In this document: positions 58,182 through 64,000 of the stretch, piece after piece
Layout of the letters: every line of letters starts with the position of its first letter
How positions within the stretch are numbered: the first letter of the stretch is position 1
Assembly (NCBI RefSeq): GCF_000025565.1
Contig: NC_014121.1
Location: forward strand, 2,790,001 to 2,854,000
Direction of reading: 5' to 3'
Origin: Enterobacter cloacae subsp. cloacae ATCC 13047
Lineage (GTDB): Bacteria; Pseudomonadota; Gammaproteobacteria; Enterobacterales; Enterobacteriaceae
Length of the DNA: 64,000 bases
Program-made: the position numbers and the translations under genes
The notes under the pieces: generated by a model
Database searches by the model: none
What the model was told of the DNA's origin: nothing
The model's input: only the letters and a program-made list of their open reading frames with translations

Positions 58182-58663
58182 GCCACTTTCGCCCAGGAGA
58201 GCTTAATCTGGGCCTTTACATCGCTAAGGTGATCAACCGGCGTGAGATCCATTTTCTCCAGACGAACCCCGGTGGTTAAATTCACCTCCCGAAGCCAGTT
58301 TTTCAGTTCATAGACGTTGACCCGATCAATATTAAACGTCAGGGTTTGCCCGTCCTGCTGGATATTACTCAGCGCAACGTGGATCTCTTTGGCGCTCTCT
58401 TCCACCACGCTTCTCGGGTTACTGGTTTTTAAGACTTTCGCCTGAAGGTGATTTTTATTAATTTCTGCACGCATCCAGTTCAGGGTCTGTTTCTGTTTTT
58501 GCAGCGTGGCTTTCTCATTTTTAATAATATTATCCAGCGGGGTCATCACACCGTACCAGATAATGGCGCAACAGAGCGCCGAACCACAGAGTTTAATCAG
58601 CGTTCGTTCGCGCGGGCTGTAACGCAAATAGCGTGCTTTTAATTGTCCAATTTTCTCTTTCAT
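58178..58663 (-). CDS. gspM: T2SS inner-membrane protein GspM
   Basis: Component of the T2SS assembly platform that pairs with GspL. The product is 161 residues: a short cytoplasmic tail, a single membrane helix (about residues 25-45, CGSALCCAIIWYGVM), a coiled-coil stretch and a ferredoxin-like periplasmic domain. The sequence family is poorly conserved, and the call rests mainly on topology, length and position between gspL and gspO. It overlaps both neighbours by four bases. Confidence 0.93.
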   Translation of the reverse strand: MKEKIGQLKARYLRYSPRERTLIKLCGSALCCAIIWYGVMTPLDNIIKNEKATLQKQKQTLNWMRAEINKNHLQAKVLKTSNPRSVVEESAKEIHVALSNIQQDGQTLTFNIDRVNVYELKNWLREVNLTTGVRLEKMDLTPVDHLSDVKAQIKLSWAKVA

Positions 58664-59790
58664 TTATATTTCCCTGTGATGATAGCGGTATAAGGCGCTT
58701 CACTGGAGACCGGCTGGAGCGTAAAGTCGAAGGTATCACTCGCCTTATTGACGAACGCCTGCAACGCCGTGGGATCCATCGAACGGATGTTCAGCGTGAG
58801 CTGATTCTGGGTGTCGTCGTATCCCACTTCACTCAGTTCGACCGCCGGGAGCGATTGCTTGATCTGCTCCAGTGCGTCCAGTTGAAGAAAGATCCCTTTC
58901 TTCTCTTTCTTGATGTTCTGCCCGAAGTGGTACTTCAGGTTGGTGGTCTGGCGCAGCGTGGGGAAATAGTGCTGGGCCAATTCCACCATCTGCTGCTGGG
59001 CCAGGTTTTCCTGGGTAGAGAGCATCCAGGCCATGCCGATGCGAGGGCCAACCAGCAACCCGAGGCTCAGCACCGCCATGGCGGCAAGGGCCGGTTTCGC
59101 ATAACGGAAACCGGTCTGTGCACCCGTGGTGCTAAAAACGCCGTGCAGCAGGTTTGCTTTGCAGCTTTTCCACTGCGGCTGGATCAGCACCAGCGGATGC
59201 TGCCAGGCCCGTTGCTCATCCACCTGCACGTCCGCTGGCGCATCGCCGTAACAGACGAGGTTACCGGCGCACTGCTGGCTCAACAGCAGCGGCAACAGGG
59301 CAGCGTCGGTTTCACAGGCGCCAAACGGCGAATAGCGCATCCAGTAGCCGCTGTCGGTGGAGACCAGCGTGCTGCCGCCTTCGGTTACCGGCAGAAGGAT
59401 CGCATCGGGCAGCACCTGCACCACCGTCAGCCCGGCATCGGCACAGCGGTCCAGCCAGTACTGCAGACGCCCCGCATCAATGGCCACCGCGTCCACTTCC
59501 CGCCCCTTCTTGTTGAGCACCGTCCAGTGAAGCGTGTCCACATCGCCAATCAGCGTCTCTTCAGCCAGCCAGGAGAACTCAACGCTGCCTTTTTTGGGCA
59601 ACGTGAAGCGACGGAAGATCATTTCGCTGGCCGGCAGTAGCAGGCAGACGCGTGCGGCTAACGCGTGACCGGCAAGCGCCGCCAGTGACGCCCCGCCCTG
59701 ACGCTGTTCCACCTGGTCGCTACCGGACTCGCACCACATTATGTTCCCGTCCTCATGCGTGTCGGGACGAATAAAAAGCACCTGTTTCAT
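58660..59790 (-). CDS. gspL: T2SS protein GspL
   Basis: Inner-membrane platform protein that recruits the GspE ATPase through its cytoplasmic domain. The product is 376 residues: an actin-like cytoplasmic region (about 1-235), one membrane helix (about 245-262, MAVLSLGLLVGPRIGMA) and a periplasmic ferredoxin-like domain. FRRFTLPKKGSVEFSWLAEETL is the typical GspL cytoplasmic motif. It lies 15 nt after gspK and overlaps gspM. Confidence 0.95.
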   Translation of the reverse strand: MKQVLFIRPDTHEDGNIMWCESGSDQVEQRQGGASLAALAGHALAARVCLLLPASEMIFRRFTLPKKGSVEFSWLAEETLIGDVDTLHWTVLNKKGREVDAVAIDAGRLQYWLDRCADAGLTVVQVLPDAILLPVTEGGSTLVSTDSGYWMRYSPFGACETDAALLPLLLSQQCAGNLVCYGDAPADVQVDEQRAWQHPLVLIQPQWKSCKANLLHGVFSTTGAQTGFRYAKPALAAMAVLSLGLLVGPRIGMAWMLSTQENLAQQQMVELAQHYFPTLRQTTNLKYHFGQNIKKEKKGIFLQLDALEQIKQSLPAVELSEVGYDDTQNQLTLNIRSMDPTALQAFVNKASDTFDFTLQPVSSEAPYTAIITGKYK

Positions 59791-59805
59791 AGAATTCGTC
59801 TTGTG

Positions 59806-60822
59806 TTATTCAACCATTCGGTAGCGACGTTGCCAGGTAATCACCTTCCCGGCTTCATTATCAACATGAAGCTGGCTGACGACGCGCAGCGTTAAATCAT
59901 CGGTATTGCCGGTACTGTTGACCCGGAAATAGTGACTGTTTACCGCAAGAAACGCCTGAACCTGCTTGAGGGCGTCTTTGGTCTGCGGATAATTTGTCTC
60001 AAGCTCTTTCTGGAATGCCTCCATCGACTCCCAGCCCTCTTCCGGGCGGGAGGCGATCAGACGGGCGGCCTCGTCCTCGCTCAGCGAGCCGATAAACAGG
60101 GCTGCCAATAGCGGTGCCTGTTCTTCGGTCAGGGTGTTGACATCCACCTTGCTGGCGGTGTCGGGTAAGGCGCACAGCACTTTACTGACCTTGCCGTAGG
60201 CCGCCACCGGAAACGCGGGCAGCAGCTTTAGCTCGCCCGGGGTGCGCATCATCTGATTCGCAGGCAGCCGCGCAGGCTCTACGCCCGCCCAGGCATCTGT
60301 CTCCAGCCCCTCTTTTGCCGTTGTGGTATCACCGTCGAGATAGTCCATCAGTTGCTGGTAAATCTCTTCTGCGTCACCGGCGGAAATGCCGCTGTCGGTC
60401 AGAAGCTGTTCAACGATGCGCGCTTTGACCGGTTTTTCCGGCAGCGCCCCTGCGGTCTGTACCGCGGGGGTTGGATCGGCCGCCAGCAGGTTATTGACGT
60501 TAAAGCAGGTCTGGGCATCCTCAATCTGGCTCACCACGGTGTAGTGTTCACCCTCTGTCTCCACCGGCTCTGTCCACTCCCCTTTGGGCGACAGCCCCTG
60601 GCTGTCACCGCTGGCGTAGGTCTGAAGCAGACCTTCAATGGTTTTTTGCTGGCTCTGAATGGCCCAGCGCAGCTGCTGCTGACTCACCTGATAACGGGTT
60701 TTCTGCAGATTGCGGCAGAACTGCTGGCTGATTTTGGCCGCCAGCGCCGACATCATGACCAGCAAAATTAGCACCACCAGCAGCGCGACACCGCGCTGTT
60801 TTCGAACCGATTTTCCGCTCAT
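59806..60822 (-). CDS. gspK: T2SS minor pseudopilin GspK
   Basis: Large minor pseudopilin that caps the pseudopilus together with GspI and GspJ. The product is 338 residues. The prepilin site is RG-VALLVVLILLVM; as in other GspK proteins the usual Glu at position 5 of the mature protein is missing. The large alpha-helical insertion domain typical of GspK (about 100-250, including DGDTTTAKEG) is present. It overlaps gspJ by four bases. Confidence 0.95.
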   Translation of the reverse strand: MSGKSVRKQRGVALLVVLILLVMMSALAAKISQQFCRNLQKTRYQVSQQQLRWAIQSQQKTIEGLLQTYASGDSQGLSPKGEWTEPVETEGEHYTVVSQIEDAQTCFNVNNLLAADPTPAVQTAGALPEKPVKARIVEQLLTDSGISAGDAEEIYQQLMDYLDGDTTTAKEGLETDAWAGVEPARLPANQMMRTPGELKLLPAFPVAAYGKVSKVLCALPDTASKVDVNTLTEEQAPLLAALFIGSLSEDEAARLIASRPEEGWESMEAFQKELETNYPQTKDALKQVQAFLAVNSHYFRVNSTGNTDDLTLRVVSQLHVDNEAGKVITWQRRYRMVE

Positions 60823-61490
60823 TTGTTCTCTCCTGACGGAGCGGGCACCGGCTGCGGTTGTGGCTGCGCTGGCGTGGCCGCATCCCCCGATGGCGCAGGC
60901 GTTTGTTCTGCTGGAGCCGCCGGGGCGACCGGCATATCACCCGGCGTGGTAAATACCCAGCGCCAGGTATCGCCGTTCTCCATGGTCAGCAGAAGTTCTA
61001 CGCCGTCCGGCTGATGCGCCGTGTCGGTCCATTTGTTCTGCCAGCCCTCTTTCCAGAAGCGCCACGTCATCTCTTTGACATCGCTGAGGATCGGCACCTC
61101 TTCTGGCTTCACATCGGCAGGGCTGTCGATAACCGGCCAGATATCGCGCCACAGTTTTTTGTCCTCAAGCCGCCAGCGCACGCGCTCCAGCTGGACCTGA
61201 CCGCTCACGCCGTTCAGCGTGGTCAACTCCAGCGCATCGTCGTGCTGGACAAATACGTCAGGCTCGTTGCGTGGCGCGCGTGCCTGAAGCTGAAAGAAAT
61301 CCCGCTCCAGCAGGTTATAGGCGCGCTGAAGCTGGTTGAGTTGAGTCGCCGCCACGTCGGTGGCGTTCGAGGTGCGCATCGCCCCGTCCAGAATTTGCCA
61401 GGCAAGCGTGCTGATAACCGCGAAGATGGTTAGCGCAATCATGATCTCCAGCAGCGTAAAGCCCTGCTGACGCTGAATGTGCTTGCTCAT
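60819..61490 (-). CDS. gspJ: T2SS minor pseudopilin GspJ
   Basis: Minor pseudopilin of the tip complex. The product is 223 residues with prepilin cleavage site QQG-FTLLEIMIALTIF near residue 11. The C-terminus has a Pro/Ala-rich tail of about 35 residues (APAAPAEQTPAPSGDAATPA) that is longer than I would expect for the family. It overlaps gspI and gspK by four bases on each side, which indicates coupled translation. Confidence 0.95.
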   Translation of the reverse strand: MSKHIQRQQGFTLLEIMIALTIFAVISTLAWQILDGAMRTSNATDVAATQLNQLQRAYNLLERDFFQLQARAPRNEPDVFVQHDDALELTTLNGVSGQVQLERVRWRLEDKKLWRDIWPVIDSPADVKPEEVPILSDVKEMTWRFWKEGWQNKWTDTAHQPDGVELLLTMENGDTWRWVFTTPGDMPVAPAAPAEQTPAPSGDAATPAQPQPQPVPAPSGENK

Positions 61491-61861
61491 TTCACCTCTC
61501 CGGGTTCCGGTATCTGCAGGCTCAACACCGGTTTGTCTTCATCATCTTCGGCGTACACCTGCACTTCATCGGCAAAGCGATTTTCGGCGGTTTTCACCCG
61601 CTGCTTGCGCCAGATCCAGCTTCGCCCCCCCATGATTTCTGTCCCTGTCTGCAGGGCATCCGGGAACGGCGTGTTGCTCAGCTTTGCTTCCGCCAGCTGG
61701 TTTTCCGCCACCCAGCTCGCCTGCAGCGAATCGCCCAGGCCATGGGTAAAGCGCACGTTCAGCGAGACGGAGTTCATCAGCGCCAGCGCGGCGGTGGAGA
61801 AGATGACCAGAGCGACCATCACTTCCAGCAGGGTCATCCCCTGTTCTTTGCGTTTAGTCAT
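61487..61861 (-). CDS. gspI: T2SS minor pseudopilin GspI
   Basis: Minor pseudopilin that starts tip assembly with GspJ and GspK. The product is 124 residues with cleavage site EQG-MTLLEVMVALVIF near residue 8; Met at mature position 1 is common in GspI. It overlaps the end of gspH by eight bases. Confidence 0.95.
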   Translation of the reverse strand: MTKRKEQGMTLLEVMVALVIFSTAALALMNSVSLNVRFTHGLGDSLQASWVAENQLAEAKLSNTPFPDALQTGTEIMGGRSWIWRKQRVKTAENRFADEVQVYAEDDEDKPVLSLQIPEPGEVK

Positions 61862-62339
61862 CGTTCTCTACCGAAACCGGTGATGCCCCCTGCGACACCA
61901 CGCGAAAACGCTGTTTTTTATCGAAACTCTGCAGGGACAGCGTGAAGCAGCTTATCTCCCCGTCCGGCAAAAAGACAATCTGCGGCGTGGCGTCGGTTGT
62001 GGCAGCAATGCGCTGCGGTGACAGCGACACGTGCATCTCTTCCGGGAACTGGCCGTGGGTGACAATGCGCCCGGCGGTTAAGGGTTCCCAGTGTCGTTCG
62101 CCCTCTTTTTCGGCCCAGGTCACCAGCTGATATTCTGAGGTGGTGATCACCAGCCCAACGATATTTCCGTCCATTACCGCACGGTCTGAACCATATTCAA
62201 CGAGGGCTTTTAACTGCTGACCGAAAATATCCGCGCCGCTGCGCGAGGGGATTGTCGACACCACCATCATGGCGCAGGAGGCAAATATCACCAGCGCCAG
62301 AATAATTTCCAGTAAGGTAAACCCACGTTGCTTATTCAT
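61854..62339 (-). CDS. gspH: T2SS minor pseudopilin GspH
   Basis: Minor pseudopilin that links the tip complex to the main fibre. The product is 161 residues with prepilin site QRG-FTLLEIILALVIFAS starting at residue 6, then a beta-rich GspH/FimT-type domain. Its start codon shares one base with the gspG stop (TAATG). Confidence 0.95.
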   Translation of the reverse strand: MNKQRGFTLLEIILALVIFASCAMMVVSTIPSRSGADIFGQQLKALVEYGSDRAVMDGNIVGLVITTSEYQLVTWAEKEGERHWEPLTAGRIVTHGQFPEEMHVSLSPQRIAATTDATPQIVFLPDGEISCFTLSLQSFDKKQRFRVVSQGASPVSVENDD

Positions 62340-62788
62340 TACTTCTCTTTTTTATCTAAAGACCAGTTGGTAATATCATCCGCGGTATTCGCTTCGGCAT
62401 CCGGGCCCGCAGAGAAAACATCCACTGCGCCATGTTCGCCCGGGCTAACCAGAATATAATCATTGCCCCACGGATCTTCCGGCAGGCGGCGAATATAGCC
62501 ATCATCACGGTAGTTTTTCGGGATTGGCGCGATATCAGGTTTGGTGACCAGCGCCTGCAAACCCTGCTCCGTCGTGGGGTAACGGTGGTTATCCAGCTTG
62601 TACATATCCAGCGAACCTTCCAGCGCCACAATATCGCTGGTTGCTTTCTGGGCATCGGCTTTTTCTTTATTCCCCATTAAATTTGGTACCACCATACTGG
62701 CGAGCACACCGAGAATAACGATCACCACCATTAATTCGAGCAAGGTAAAACCGGCCTGACCTTTCAGGCTATTTCGTTTTAAAGACAT
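62339..62788 (-). CDS. gspG: T2SS major pseudopilin GspG
   Basis: Main subunit of the T2SS pseudopilus. The product is 149 residues with prepilin site QAG-FTLLELMVVIVILGVLA near residue 13. The conserved YRLDN/YPTTEQGLQAL region is present as YKLDNHRYPTTEQGLQALV. The C-terminal calcium-binding acidic loop is FSAGPDAEANTADDITNW. It lies 2 nt after gspF. The strong match to the family makes this the clearest T2SS marker in the window. Confidence 0.98.
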   Translation of the reverse strand: MSLKRNSLKGQAGFTLLELMVVIVILGVLASMVVPNLMGNKEKADAQKATSDIVALEGSLDMYKLDNHRYPTTEQGLQALVTKPDIAPIPKNYRDDGYIRRLPEDPWGNDYILVSPGEHGAVDVFSAGPDAEANTADDITNWSLDKKEK

Positions 62789-62790
62789 AT

Positions 62791-63999
62791 TTAACCCACC
62801 ATATTATTGAGCTGAAGAAGCGGTTGTAATATTGACAGCACGATAAATAAAACCACTGTCGCCATTGTCACCACCAGTGCCGGTTCAAATACCGACAGCG
62901 TTAACGTAATTCGATGCTGTAATGCCGATTCCTGGTTTTCCGCGGCGCGATCCATCAATGAACCTAATTCCCCGCTCTCTTCGCCGGAGGCAATCATGTA
63001 CAGCATGGTCGGCGGAAAGAGCTTCGCCTGGTCCAGCGCGTTATACAGAGAAGCGCCCTGACGTACGGTATCCGCCGCCTGCTCCAGCACCTTCCGGGCA
63101 TAGAGGTTTTCGATCCCGTCCATCGCGATATACATCCCCTCCAGCAGCGGGACGCTACTGGCCTGCAGTATGCTGAGCGTACGGATATAGCGGGCGCTAT
63201 TGATGGCGCAAACCAGCTTTTTAATCGGCGAGCCATTCACCAGCCAGCTGTGCCAGCGAAAGCGGTTTGTGGTTTTCTTCACCCACGTCTTAAAGCCCAC
63301 GATTGCGCCGAACAGCCCCCCGGCAATGTAGATCCCGTACGCCTGCAGAAAATCGCTCACCGCAATCAGCGTGCGGGTGGTGATCGGCAGTTGCTGTTTC
63401 ATGTGCACGAACTGCTCGATGACCTGCGGTACCACCGCCACCAGCAGGATGCTGATCACCGCCACGGCAACGACCGTCAGGGTGATCGGGTAGACCATCG
63501 CCTGCGTCAGCTTGCTTTTCATCTTCTGGCGCTGCTCGTTGTACTCCGCCAGCTTCTCCAGCACATCGCCGAGGTGGCCGGTTTTTTCCCCGGCCATCAC
63601 CAGCGTGCAGTACAGCTTGTCAAAGGTGCGCGGGAACTGGCTGAAGGCATCAAACAGCGTATGGCCTTCCACCACTTTCTCGCGGATCTCCGTCACCATA
63701 GCCGCCAGCTTTTTGTCTTCCGTCTGCTTTGAAATGGCCTTCAGGGCGCTTTCCAGCGGCAGCGACGCGTTAACCAGTGTTGACAGCTGACGGGTGAACA
63801 TCGACAGCACCGGCACAGAGAGTCTGGCGCCGGTTTTGGCTTTAGCGCTGGCCGCATTTTCACGGGTTTCGGTGATGGTGAGCGGCATCAGCTTCTGCTC
63901 ACGCAGCGACTGGCGCACCTGCTTAGGTCCTTCCGCCTGCAGCGTGCCGCGCTGGGTTTTTCCGGCGGCATCGGTCGCAGTCCACGCGTAGAAAGCCAT
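62791..63999 (-). CDS. gspF: T2SS inner-membrane protein GspF
   Basis: Polytopic platform protein that works with the GspE ATPase to extend the pseudopilus. The product is 402 residues and complete: the ATG is at 63999, one base from the window edge. It has two related T2SSF domains (about 70-195 and 270-395), each ending in hydrophobic helices. N-terminal MAFYAWTATDAAGKTQRGTL is typical. gspE, gspD and gspC should lie beyond the right edge on the same strand. Confidence 0.97.
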   Translation of the reverse strand: MAFYAWTATDAAGKTQRGTLQAEGPKQVRQSLREQKLMPLTITETRENAASAKAKTGARLSVPVLSMFTRQLSTLVNASLPLESALKAISKQTEDKKLAAMVTEIREKVVEGHTLFDAFSQFPRTFDKLYCTLVMAGEKTGHLGDVLEKLAEYNEQRQKMKSKLTQAMVYPITLTVVAVAVISILLVAVVPQVIEQFVHMKQQLPITTRTLIAVSDFLQAYGIYIAGGLFGAIVGFKTWVKKTTNRFRWHSWLVNGSPIKKLVCAINSARYIRTLSILQASSVPLLEGMYIAMDGIENLYARKVLEQAADTVRQGASLYNALDQAKLFPPTMLYMIASGEESGELGSLMDRAAENQESALQHRITLTLSVFEPALVVTMATVVLFIVLSILQPLLQLNNMVG

Positions 64000-64000
64000 T

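Noticed and set aside
57384..63999. Missing gspN as evidence of a broken T2SS operon
   Set aside because: E. coli gsp operons also lack gspN; all genes here are intact with tight overlaps.

Overview
The window is about 64 kb of chromosome from a member of the Enterobacteriaceae. Gene order and protein sequences follow the 19-21 min region of E. coli K-12 (aroA to ybjS), in inverted orientation. The closest fit from memory is the Enterobacter/Lelliottia/Leclercia group: backbone proteins are nearly identical to E. coli, but there are a chitinase/type II secretion locus, a CigR-like protein and Enterobacter-type palindromic repeats. Genus and species cannot be fixed without a database search.

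Layout. 1-5.3 kb: aroA and serC (an operon with an internal hairpin attenuator), ycaP, ycaO. 5.3-9.9 kb: focA-pflB and pflA, the anaerobic pyruvate-to-formate module, with an FNR-like site upstream. 9.9-16 kb: cigR-like gene, ycaD and dmsABC (DMSO respiration). 16-25.5 kb: serS, rarA, lolA, ftsK and lrp on the minus strand, and divergent trxB. 25.5-33.8 kb: cydDC, aat and infA, then clpA-clpS and cspD. The tRNA-Ser gene serW, found between infA and clpA in E. coli, is not seen here. 33.8-39.6 kb: macAB, ybjX and ybjD. An intact IS3-family element (39849-41077, 3-bp AAT target duplication) sits just upstream of aqpZ. 41.2-51.7 kb: aqpZ, lysO, hcp-hcr (with FNR-like and NsrR-like sites), a DoxX-family gene, poxB, ltaE, ybjT and ybjS.

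From 51.8 kb to the right edge the E. coli order breaks. A minus-strand accessory locus encodes a GH19 chitinase, a small lytic transglycosylase, a multidomain GH18 chitinase (ChiA type), and type II secretion genes gspO-M-L-K-J-I-H-G-F. The operon continues beyond the window towards gspE/D/C. Both chitinases have signal peptides, PKD-like domains and C-terminal chitin-binding modules, so they are the obvious cargo. The transglycosylase between them is the least expected part.

I do not see a wholly unknown system. The most interesting points are the chitinase-transglycosylase-T2SS locus, the IS insertion in the aqpZ upstream region, a T-to-R change next to the MacB Walker A Lys-Ser, and the CigR-like gene that stands where E. 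coli carries ycaK/N/M.
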